From Drosophila persimilis (taxonomy: Eukaryota > Arthropoda > Insecta > Diptera > Drosophilidae): a stretch of 64,000 nucleotides of DNA. The notes under the pieces are model-generated. The model searched no databases and was not told the origin of the DNA. It saw nothing but the letters and a program-made list of their open reading frames with translations. Shown one piece after another: positions 23,646 through 32,148 of the stretch. Where the stretch lies: positions 2,604,001 to 2,668,000 of the forward strand of contig NW_020825326.1 of NCBI RefSeq assembly GCF_003286085.1, in the 5' to 3' direction. The position numbers and the translations under genes are program-made. Within the stretch, counting starts at the first letter, position 1; the number at the start of each line of letters is the position of its first letter.

Positions 23646-24199
23646 ACCAGGCATATCGACCAGGCCCCTTGGAGGGAACGCTTCCGCAAATGTTTCCCTT
23701 TTTGAGCCAATGTTTGACTCAGAGGGGATGCGGATTTGGCAGAGTTGGAGATGGACTCGCCAGAGAGTTCTCAGAGTTCCTTGGGAGCGACGGCTCTGAA
23801 GTTTGAGCGTCGTTTCCTGGACAGGAGTTAGTACTTAAAAAAATTCCCGCCAATCCCACTAAAAACTGACGCTAGCATACAAAAACAACAACCGTCATCA
23901 AAGACACCGACAAAGACGCCGACAAAAATTGCTCACAGAAGCGAAAGCGCAACGGGTGTCAAAGATAGCGGCGCATTCGCTCTAACTAAAGAGCATCTAA
24001 CTGCACACAACCAAAACAAAAACAAAAACTATGCCCATATGTTTTCGCGCCAAACCAACAGCGAAAACGAAATCCAAACTATTCACTCAAGCATCATAGA
24101 GAGCGAAGCTTGCGCTCTCTCAGCATCCGAACAGTCGGCGCAAAAACAAAACGAAAGCGCGTCTCTTCAAGCCCCAAAACGTTTGCCGCCAAACATGCA
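23646..24199 (+). mobile_element. TART-like element, 5' region (left of the gypsy insertion)
   Basis: This is noncoding sequence between the CR1-3 5' end and the gypsy LTR. Composition (aaacaaaaacaaaa, gacaaagacgccgac) continues on the far side of the LTR element at 31918-32100, and the TGCA duplication confirms that the two parts were contiguous. A perfect 8-bp hairpin, agagagcg/cgctctct with a 7-nt loop, lies at 24098-24120; a similar hairpin lies at 31938-31956. A short direct repeat, gaccaggc, lies near 23646. No coding frame is supported. Confidence 0.6.
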
Positions 24200-24730
24200 A
24201 ATTAAATAACTGCGGTAGCGGATTGTGTTTTTAAAAAGTATTTATTTTACTTCGAACTTCACTGATATAGATTTAAGTAGAGGGTCACAAAGGAATTCCG
24301 GGCAAGGGATTGCGCGATCTTAATATTTAGCTAGACTTTGCGGTGTCGCTGCTGGATCAAGACTGATTTGAACTTTCTGATCTTTGCATCGTTGATCCCT
24401 TTCGGGAATCGTTTTTCTATAAATATTTCAATTGATTTCGCCATCCCGAGTATTAGATTTCGTCATCCAAAGAGAGAACTGTAAAAGGCCTAAAGTGCAG
24501 GATCTGCAGAAAGCCGGGAGCGAGATTGTTTATGAGAAGCCGGGTGTGGGCAAACATTGGTTTTCCATTTAGGCGAGTGTCAAAGATTGGGATTGCGGCG
24601 GGGGCGCTTGAGATTGTACATCTTAGAAATCAATTAGGCGGAGGCCCAAGATTGAAATTGTTTTCGTTTTGGAAAGCCAAAGATTGTTTACAACTCGTAT
24701 AAGAGCTCAATGGAATTGGGTACGTTAACT
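24200..24730 (-). repeat. Gypsy 3' LTR (531 bp)
   Basis: It is matched end to end by 31383-31913. Differences by eye are near 24240 (a/t), 24427 (t/c) and 24522 (c/t). Confidence 0.92.
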
Positions 24731-24740
24731 CCCCCCATTC
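24731..24740 (-). promoter_or_regulatory. Polypurine tract
   Basis: On the element strand GAATGGGGGG lies immediately upstream of the 3' LTR (AGTTAACG). This is the expected plus-strand primer position and composition. Confidence 0.8.
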
Positions 24741-26162
24741 TTAAATGTTTCGTCCCGATACATTTTGAAGTTCTGATAGAGCTCTAATTTCTTCTGACAG
24801 TATTTGAATGTTGCTTTCCACTATTTCTTCTGACGGTATTCTTATTGATTTAATAAGTACAAATTTGGTTAATTTATAGCCCAAGTAGAATAACATTAAC
24901 AATATCCAAATGATTAAAAATAATGTTGTTAATGGTAAGGCCGTATTACCTAATGTTATAAGGGGATTTAAAATATTAACATTATCAAAAGAAAATTGCT
25001 TATCATTCGATTGTATATAATCAACTAATTCAAAATCGCTATATCTATGATGCGATATATATCTTAGAATTTTACCCTTATCATTTATGTGGGTTATATT
25101 ATTTATTACAATTGTGTTGTTGAATATAAGGAGATACGATCCTAACAAAGTAGTATTGTCTACGATATTTTTGCCTGAAACTAATATGGCACCATCCTGA
25201 ATGATGTCTATTTCTTTATTTTTTTCCCTTTTTTTAGTGCAGTTGGCTTTGAAGCCATTAAGTAAATTGGTAAAACAGGTCTTCTTTAAATTTATTTGTG
25301 CGTAATTGTTAAAAGTTTCACTTTTAAAATTAATCATTAAATAGTATTTCTCCTTACATTCACAAACTTTTTCACTTATAACTAACATTCCATCATTTTG
25401 TGAGATGGCTCTTGCATGGTAAAACTTGCAAATATCTTTAATTTGAGGATATTTTATGTAAATGATTATTAAATCTGCATTTCGAATTATTTTAACCGTT
25501 GCAATGTCCAGCAGATCAGACAGTTCAACATTATGTTTTTCATGCTTATAAATGTCCTCTATTTCGTTTTTATTTAAAATTTTTGTATTGAAAATGTTTA
25601 CTTTTAAGAGGGTTATGGTATCAACTAAATTTAGTAGGTCAAAAGTTATTAATTTTAAACGATGCTTTCTCAGTATCGTTTCTTCATTGAAGATGACATT
25701 TTTTAATGAATTTGATAGCAATTCAATTTCTTTGAAAAATTTGGAATTTATTACAAATTGTTTATCATTATTTTCAGTTAATTCATTTACTTTATTTTGT
25801 ATTTTCAAAAAGTCGTCATGATCAGGGCTGCCTGCTATCCATTTCCAAATGGTACCTAATTCATTTATTCCCCTTTCATTCCGTTTTGGAACTAATTCTG
25901 AAATCATTAATTTTAATAGACTTAAGTCCATTGATATTTCCCACTCATCGTCTGAATTAATTGATTTGTTGACATATTTGGATTCTTTATCAATTATCTC
26001 TCTATAAAAACTCAAATTAGTAATATGGAAAAGTTCAGCGTATGTTTCATAAGTGTAAACGTCTCTGTCGTCTTTGAGCAATAGATAGTCACTATGCGTA
26101 TAGTCAATTACTTCCGAAGTCGTCAATATAACAAAAGTCAGTATAAGTATATTCGCATACAT
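24741..26162 (-). CDS. env: Envelope-like glycoprotein (gypsy Env)
   Basis: A 473-codon intact frame encodes a membrane glycoprotein of insect errantiviruses. An N-terminal hydrophobic stretch (residues 1-15) looks like a signal peptide. A basic R-x-x-R site (RNERG, around residue 97) suits furin-type cleavage and is followed at a short distance by LGTIWKWIAG, similar in position to the conserved segment after the cleavage site in gypsy-group Env. A strong transmembrane segment lies near residue 420 (FLIIWILLMLFYLGY), with a short cytoplasmic tail. The frame overlaps the 3' end of pol by 59 bp, and in this group env is expressed from a spliced RNA; I could not place the splice sites. Both ends are present and no stop is seen. 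Confidence 0.88.
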   Translation of the reverse strand: MYANILILTFVILTTSEVIDYTHSDYLLLKDDRDVYTYETYAELFHITNLSFYREIIDKESKYVNKSINSDDEWEISMDLSLLKLMISELVPKRNERGINELGTIWKWIAGSPDHDDFLKIQNKVNELTENNDKQFVINSKFFKEIELLSNSLKNVIFNEETILRKHRLKLITFDLLNLVDTITLLKVNIFNTKILNKNEIEDIYKHEKHNVELSDLLDIATVKIIRNADLIIIYIKYPQIKDICKFYHARAISQNDGMLVISEKVCECKEKYYLMINFKSETFNNYAQINLKKTCFTNLLNGFKANCTKKREKNKEIDIIQDGAILVSGKNIVDNTTLLGSYLLIFNNTIVINNITHINDKGKILRYISHHRYSDFELVDYIQSNDKQFSFDNVNILNPLITLGNTALPLTTLFLIIWILLMLFYLGYKLTKFVLIKSIRIPSEEIVESNIQILSEEIRALSELQNVSGRNI

Positions 26163-29100
26163 TTTTTGGAAAAAATATATAATATTTGATGTTATCTTTA
26201 TGTATAATTCTGTTTCTACTGTTGATTATAATTTTATTCGGTCGATTTTCCTTAACTACCTGCTTTTTGTATCGGGATTGAAGTTTATTTCTTTCCCCGA
26301 ATTTCTTTTCATAAACTACTTCTCCTATTTTATAATCTTTTTCTCTTCTATCTTTGTTATGTAGCTTAAGCATTTTGGTCTGAGCTTCCTTAAGTAATAT
26401 TGGATTATGTTTGTGTTCTATTTTGTTATACAATATGTCATATGGCATTTGATTGGCTGTTAAATGTATCGTCAGGTTATATTTCAGTGCCGCCCTTATT
26501 ATTATTTCTGAATAATCTGTTAGATTTAGTTCATCCTTGATGCACCGCGCTATTTCTGTTAGTGTGGAATGTACCCTTTCTACCTGACCATTTGAGGTGC
26601 TGTGTCTGGGATCAGCATAATAAATAGTTAAGTTACTTCTTTGTATGAATGATCTAAATTGTGCTGAAGTAAAGCTTGGTTCGTTGTCAGTCATTAATGA
26701 TGTTGCTAACGGAAAGTGTTGCAAAATTTCCATTACCTTATTTTCAATGTTTAATTTACTTTTAATTTCCTTGACCACCAAGTATTTGGAATAAGAATCT
26801 ATACAAGTTACGAATGTTAGGTTTTGGGCATAGTATATGTCTAAGTGTAATTGATCTCCTTGTTTTGCTGGAATGGGAGCTTCCCCAATTGGAATTTTTA
26901 CCGGGTGTCTGTGATATTTGTTTTTGTTACAGATCTCACAATTTTTTATATATTCTTTTAATTTTTTGTGCAGGTTTGGCCAATAATACAGCTTAGTTAT
27001 TTGTTTGTAATTTTCATCTAGTCCTCTATGGGCTCTGCAATGTGTTTCTTCTATAATTATAGCTTTATCTTCTGAATTTACTACATCTTGGAGGAACTTT
27101 CTCGTGAAGAGAAATTTATTTATGAAGTTTTCCTTTATCTTATTTTGGATAAGGTATAAATCTTCTAAAGTGCAGTGTATTCCTGTGGTTAAGTGAGGCT
27201 GAATAAATTCTTTTAAAATGATTAGCAGATTGTCAACCGTATCAAATTCAATAATATGTCGGGTATTTTCATAAACTCTTACTAACTCATGAACTGTGAA
27301 TCTCCCTTGCGCTAATAGTATCTGTTGTTTAAATTGGTTTAGAGGCTTGCTAGTCTCTTGAATGACGTTGTCAAAACTACTCTCTGCTGAATGCTGAGTA
27401 TTTATGTCTGATTCTGATTCTGTCTGGTCGACATCACTATCTGTCATGTGATTTATTTTAATCCGAGATAAAGCGTCCGCTACTACGTTAGTTGAGGCTG
27501 GCTTATAAATGATTTTTGGTGTGAAACTTTCTATGAAGTAATACCAACGTTTCATTTCAACATTTGGATTTTTTTGCGACATTGCAAAGGACAAAGGTTG
27601 GTGATCTGTATGTATTTCAATTCCACTCACTCCGTATAAATAATTTCGCAAATTTTTTAATGCCCATACAATAGCTAATATTTCCTTTATATTAGTAGCA
27701 TATAATTGCTCGGTTTTACTTAAAGTTTTAGAAATAAATGTTATGGGATTCCCATCTTGCGACAAAACTGCACCTATTGCTATGTCCGATGCATCTGTGG
27801 TTAATGTGAATTTTTTATTGTAATCTGGTTGTACTAATTCAATATGTGCTATTAAACTGTCCTTTAAATTATTAAATGCTCCAATTGCTGGTTCATCCAG
27901 CTGTATTAATGCTTTCTTGGATGCCCTTCGTGAAACTTTCCCATTTACTCCGCTCAGATATTTTGTTAAAGGTTTGGCAATTGTGGCATAATTTCGGACA
28001 AATTTTCTGTAATACCCTGTTAGTCCTAAGAAGCTACGTAGCTCTCTGATATTTTTAGGAATTGGATAGTTTTGTATTGTGGAGATTTTGTCTGGATCTG
28101 TTTTAATGATATTTTGGGAAACAATGTATCCCAGAAATTTGGTTTCCAATTGAAAGAATTTAGACTTTTCTAGTGAAATTTTCATGTTAGCGTTTTGCAA
28201 TATCTGTATTATATGAATTAGATCTTTATAATGTTGTTCTATAGTTTTTGAAAATATTATTATATCGTCCATATAAACGTGACAAGTTTTCCCAACTTGT
28301 TCTCTAAGTATATCGTCCATTGCCCTTTGGAAAATTCTGGGAGCGTTCGTCAATCCCATAGGCATTCTTAGAAATTCATATTTGCCGTTATTTATGGAAA
28401 AAGATGTTTTTTCAATATCTGATTCCCTCATTAAAATCTGATAGAAACCTGACTCAAAATCAATGGCCGAGAAATATTTCGCTTTACCTAAATTGGCAAG
28501 GATTACTGAAGGATCTTGCATAGGGTATCTATCCGGTATGGTGTTTTCATTAAGTTTCTTAAAGTCTATTACTAATCTATGCTTAGGAGTTCCGTCCTCA
28601 TTTACTCCCTTCTTTGGCACTACTATTACCGGTGAATTATATGGGCTTTTACTAGGTCTGATTATACCTTCATCTAACATTTTACTTATTTCGTTATTAA
28701 CGAAATCGTTAACCGAATAAGCGTATGGATACTGCTTGCCATATACCGGTCTATCGTGTTTAGTGTTAATCTCTCCTTTTATATCCGTTCTGAACGGTAA
28801 CTGTAAATTTATATTGGCATGGTCTTCTTCGATGATAGATACCATTTTCTCTCTGAGATTTTCTAAATTGTCCTCTTTGTAGGTTATTGTGTTATACAAT
28901 TTCATTTTTTTCAATTCAGAATTTGCATAATTTTGAATGTCGGATAATTCAACGACGGCGTGTTCAGGATTCTTTAATCCCAAACTATTCGAACTTTTAA
29001 TGTCGGATAATTCAACGACGGCGGGTTCAGGATATTTTAATCCCAAACTATTGACGGATAATTCTTCGTCGGCGTGCTCAGGATTTTTTGATCCCAAGCT

Positions 29101-29583
29101 ATATAAACTTCCTTCTACCTTTACTTTTTCTTCTTCAAAATATTTTTTAATTATATATTCCTTCAACGGAAGGATGGTTTTTCCTTCTATAAAGGTTAAT
29201 TTGTTTAAAGAAAGGACCTCGTCATATATTAGTTTCTCCTCATTGTCTTTATAACTTAAAGTCCCCTTTCCTGTATCAATAACCGCTCCGATTTTCTTTA
29301 ATAGGTTAAATCCTATTAGTAAATCTGCCTCCATTCCATCTATTTCATAAAACACTTGCTTTGTGTTGAAAATAGTTATATTATGGAAATATTTAATTAT
29401 TGAAAACCCATTCACTGTAGCAACTTTCTTATAAATTGGTAATTCTTTTTTATTTTCGTAAATTCCTTTTTTTATATAACAGGAAGTTGCTCCCGTATCT
29501 ATCAAAACTTTTAATTCTCTGTTTATTTTTCTGTCTACTCTTTTTAGGTAGGGCAGACCTACTTCGGGGGCTGATCTAAAAAA
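26104..29583 (-). CDS. pol: Gypsy Pol: protease, RT, RNase H, integrase
   Basis: The frame is open from the gag overlap to 26104 (more than 1130 codons) and has no ATG at its start. Domains in order: aspartic protease (LIDTGATSCYI, near 29500); a repeat-containing linker (28940-29105); reverse transcriptase with VYMDDIIIFSK (near 28265); RNase H (TTDASDIAIGAVL near 27790, HTDHQPL near 27600); integrase with an H-H-C-C zinc motif (HCRAH, CEICNK near 26930-27040) and catalytic D, D and E in LHLDIYY, MTDNEPSF and NGQVERVHS. Entry from gag is most likely by -1 frameshifting at the U UUU UUA heptamer at 29577-29583. All catalytic residues I can check are present. It is probably the master enzyme set of a recently active element. 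Confidence 0.92.
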   Translation of the reverse strand, partial: FFRSAPEVGLPYLKRVDRKINRELKVLIDTGATSCYIKKGIYENKKELPIYKKVATVNGFSIIKYFHNITIFNTKQVFYEIDGMEADLLIGFNLLKKIGAVIDTGKGTLSYKDNEEKLIYDEVLSLNKLTFIEGKTILPLKEYIIKKYFEEEKVKVEGSLYSLGSKNPEHADEELSVNSLGLKYPEPAVVELSDIKSSNSLGLKNPEHAVVELSDIQNYANSELKKMKLYNTITYKEDNLENLREKMVSIIEEDHANINLQLPFRTDIKGEINTKHDRPVYGKQYPYAYSVNDFVNNEISKMLDEGIIRPSKSPYNSPVIVVPKKGVNEDGTPKHRLVIDFKKLNENTIPDRYPMQDPSVILANLGKAKYFSAIDFESGFYQILMRESDIEKTSFSINNGKYEFLRMPMGLTNAPRIFQRAMDDILREQVGKTCHVYMDDIIIFSKTIEQHYKDLIHIIQILQNANMKISLEKSKFFQLETKFLGYIVSQNIIKTDPDKISTIQNYPIPKNIRELRSFLGLTGYYRKFVRNYATIAKPLTKYLSGVNGKVSRRASKKALIQLDEPAIGAFNNLKDSLIAHIELVQPDYNKKFTLTTDASDIAIGAVLSQDGNPITFISKTLSKTEQLYATNIKEILAIVWALKNLRNYLYGVSGIEIHTDHQPLSFAMSQKNPNVEMKRWYYFIESFTPKIIYKPASTNVVADALSRIKINHMTDSDVDQTESESDINTQHSAESSFDNVIQETSKPLNQFKQQILLAQGRFTVHELVRVYENTRHIIEFDTVDNLLIILKEFIQPHLTTGIHCTLEDLYLIQNKIKENFINKFLFTRKFLQDVVNSEDKAIIIEETHCRAHRGLDENYKQITKLYYWPNLHKKLKEYIKNCEICNKNKYHRHPVKIPIGEAPIPAKQGDQLHLDIYYAQNLTFVTCIDSYSKYLVVKEIKSKLNIENKVMEILQHFPLATSLMTDNEPSFTSAQFRSFIQRSNLTIYYADPRHSTSNGQVERVHSTLTEIARCIKDELNLTDYSEIIIRAALKYNLTIHLTANQMPYDILYNKIEHKHNPILLKEAQTKMLKLHNKDRREKDYKIGEVVYEKKFGERNKLQSRYKKQVVKENRPNKIIINSRNRIIHKDNIKYYIFFPKNVCEYTYTDFCYIDDFGSN

Positions 29584-30767
29584 TGATTCTCCTCAATGTT
29601 ATTTATCCTCATTGCTTTATTAGCCGGTTGTTCCGACATTTCGTTTAGCTTTCTTTTCTGCGCTTGATTGTCGTGAGACTGATTATTCGGTACTACGTTT
29701 GCCCTGAAATGCTGGGCTTGGCTATAATTGTTATTATTTCTCCTATAGTAACCGTTAGTATTCTCCCGATAATTTCTATTGTTATTATTTCCCCTGAATT
29801 TATTGCTTTTCTGTCGGTTCCGGATTTGTATCGATTCGTCTACCTCCATTGGTTCTGGGGCCTGATTTTGTTGTCTATTACCCAAGAAATAGGGTTGTCC
29901 CCAAGACATGTTATTCCTCTGCAAATCCCTTTTTTGGTCGAATGGTGAACTGTTAGTCCTAGGTTGTCGTTGGTTGAATCTTAAGGTATTGAAATTATTA
30001 TTCCCTGAATTTCTGGGACCGCTGAATTGGTAGGCAAATTGGGCCCGAATGTTATTAGATTGCAATTCCTGTACCTTTGCCTAGGCATTCGGTAAATCTG
30101 GGGGATTCAATGAAAATAGGATTTCAGCAATGCCGCCGTTTAGGCCAGTGACAAAAATGCGTAAGGCATTGTCTCTAATTTTTTTATTTGATTCTTTGGT
30201 GATTTCACTGTCCTTTCCGTGAGTCATTATTGTCTTATTTATTAACAAGGTCATTTTCTTGTTAACCTCGTTATAGAAATCTATAATTGAAAGGTTCCCT
30301 TGTCGGAGAACGCTTAACTCCTGTTCTATTATGTAAATTGGTCTCTTGTCACTGTAAACAAAGTCAAGTCGTGAAAGTATGGCATCAAAATTTAAAACTG
30401 TCCCGTGATTGGTCAGTGCGTCATGTGCTGGTCCTGTTATTTTGTTTCTCAAAATTGTTAATGCAATATAATATTGCTTACTTCCTTTCTTATATAACTT
30501 CACTGCAGTTTCTGCAGCTTCCCTCCATCCTACATATTGGTTTAATCCACCATTGAAAATTGGTAGGGATTCTATTACCTTTAATGTGGTGTCATCTCTT
30601 ATTGTCTCGTCTATTGTTTCTGCCTGATAATCTGATACCTGATCGGATTTAGTTTCTATTTGTTGTTTTAAATTTACAATTTGCTCTTGTACTTGTGAAA
30701 TTTGAAGTGCTATCAATTGTTTGACCAGATCTGCAGTGAGATCGGTCCTTGTCTGTGAGTTAATCAT
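29559..30767 (-). pseudogene. gag: Gypsy Gag with one in-frame stop
   Basis: The frame begins at an ATG at 30765-30767 and runs 228 codons to a TAG at 30081-30083. It then continues in the same frame for a further 173 codons to 29559. The N-terminal part is helical and charged with a capsid-like region (ITGPAHDALTNHG, LSRLDFVYSDKRPIYIIEQEL), as in gypsy-group Gag. The C-terminal part is rich in Asn, Arg and Gln without a zinc knuckle, suited to RNA binding. The stop follows NPPDLPNA. The bases after it do not match known readthrough contexts, so I read it as a point nonsense mutation or sequencing error. Overlap with pol contains the slip site. Confidence 0.85.
29577..29583 (-). promoter_or_regulatory. 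Putative -1 ribosomal frameshift heptamer, gag to pol
   Basis: On the element strand the sequence is TTTTTTA, in the gag reading frame T-TTT-TTA, followed six codons later by the gag TAG (29559-29561). Slipping back one base puts ribosomes in the pol frame, which is open through the site. U UUU UUA is a canonical slippery heptamer. I did not find a downstream pseudoknot by eye. Confidence 0.75.
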
Positions 30768-31365
30768 TTTTAGTTTTTCAAAATCTAAAGTTAGTTGATC
30801 CACCTTTAATTTTTCTTATATGTTAGTTTTTATAATCTTATATAACCTAATTGAACTTAAATATTTATTAATACAACTTTTGCTCACGAGCTATCCGGTA
30901 GGGGTCGTCCTTCTTAGTTTGGCTGACTGATCTTCGCACGGGTCTTCCTTCTTGATTTGGCTGACAGGTCTTTGAACGGGTCTTCCTTCTTAAATTTCTT
31001 TGTTTAACTGGGTCTTCTGGGGGTCTTCCTTCTTTGGCTTCGCTGTTCGTTTCACTTTCTTTGTGTTTTGGTTTTGTTGGTTTTGTTTAAAAACTTTGGG
31101 TTTTTTTGGTTTTTTTGTATTTATGAATTGACTTGATTAGCTTTTTATTTATTTGTATTTTGCATTGTATTTGTATTTGTATTTGTATTTATTTTTGCAC
31201 ACCCTAAGCTCCGGTTTGTTTCCTTTTTATCTCACTTTTTTTTATCTTATATCACACAGTCACTCCGCGTTTTTAAATTTGAAGGATTTATTCCATTAAT
31301 TAATTGTCCTTCGGGTTTCGGCACGACGCAACACTTTTATCATTCGGTGCTTTTTATACAACGTC
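30768..31365 (-). promoter_or_regulatory. Gypsy leader with 38-bp tandem repeats
   Basis: The untranslated leader between the primer site and gag holds four copies of the core gggtcttccttctt (plus strand): 30902-30915 (one mismatch), 30940-30953, 30978-30991 and 31021-31034, spaced 38, 38 and 43 bp. Units 1 and 2 are followed by tttggctgac. A tatttg microsatellite lies near 31160-31190. gypsy-type leaders can carry protein-binding insulator arrays, but these repeats do not match the Su(Hw) core that I know. Confidence 0.6.
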
Positions 31366-31383
31366 GCCCCACGTTGGGCGCCA
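31366..31383 (-). promoter_or_regulatory. Primer binding site, tRNA-Lys type
   Basis: On the element strand TGGCGCCCAACGTGGGGC abuts the 5' LTR, sharing its last base. It is complementary to the 3' end of Drosophila tRNA-Lys (ending ...CCCCACGTTGGGCG plus CCA), the primer used by gypsy-group elements. Confidence 0.85.
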
Positions 31384-31913
31384 ATTAAATAACTGCGGTA
31401 GCGGATTGTGTTTTTAAAAAGTTTTTATTTTACTTCGAACTTCACTGATATAGATTTAAGTAGAGGGTCACAAAGGAATTCCGGGCAAGGGATTGCGCGA
31501 TCTTAATATTTAGCTAGACTTTGCGGTGTCGCTGCTGGATCAAGACTGATTTGAACTTTCTGATCTTTGCATCGTTGATCCCTTTCGGGAATCGTTTTTC
31601 TATAAACATTTCAATTGATTTCGCCATCCCGAGTATTAGATTTCGTCATCCAAAGAGAGAACTGTAAAAGGCCTAAAGTGCAGGATCTGCAGAAAGCCGG
31701 GAGTGAGATTGTTTATGAGAAGCCGGGTGTGGGCAAACATTGGTTTTCCATTTAGGCGAGTGTCAAAGATTGGGATTGCGGCGGGGGCGCTTGAGATTGT
31801 ACATCTTAGAAATCAATTAGGCGGAGGCCCAAGATTGAAATTGTTTTCGTTTTGGAAAGCCAAAGATTGTTTACAACTCGTATAAGAGCTCAATGGAATT
31901 GGGTACGTTAACT
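31383..31913 (-). repeat. Gypsy 5' LTR (531 bp)
   Basis: The same length and ends as 24200-24730. It contains the element's promoter by position. The AGTTA end is adjacent to the target duplication at 31914. Confidence 0.92.
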
Positions 31914-32148
31914 TGCACACAAGCACATATGACAAAAAGAGAGATGCTTGCTCTCTCCCACCGACAAAGCCGACAACACCGAAACAAAACACAAAACGAA
32001 ACACAAACACGAACAGTAAACCAAACGAAGCTACCCTGACCTACGCCAACACCAAAACAAACACATTGACTTATGCCGAACCTTTAATACCAAAATAAAA
32101 TTGGTAAAAGAATGGCTAAATAGTGTGCCCCCGCTATTGGATAATGAG

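Larger units (their letters stand above)
24200..31913 (-). mobile_element. Gypsy-family LTR retrotransposon (errantivirus) with env
   Basis: A complete 7.7-kb element on the minus strand: 5' LTR (31383-31913), tRNA-Lys-type primer site, leader, gag, pol, env, polypurine tract and 3' LTR (24200-24730). The LTRs begin AGTTA and end AATT on the element strand, as in the gypsy group. By eye the two LTRs differ at about three sites, so the insertion is recent. The only obvious coding lesion is one in-frame TAG in gag. Confidence 0.92.
24196..31917. repeat. 4-bp target-site duplication TGCA
   Basis: TGCA at 24196-24199 and 31914-31917 flanks the two LTRs exactly. Four-base duplications are typical of gypsy-group integrases. 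Confidence 0.9.

Noticed and set aside
23600-23806. 68-codon plus-strand frame across the CR1-3/TART-like border
   Set aside because: It crosses two element boundaries and has no recognisable motif.
30902-31034. Leader repeats as the classic Su(Hw) insulator
   Set aside because: The core I know (with TGCATA) is absent from the repeats.
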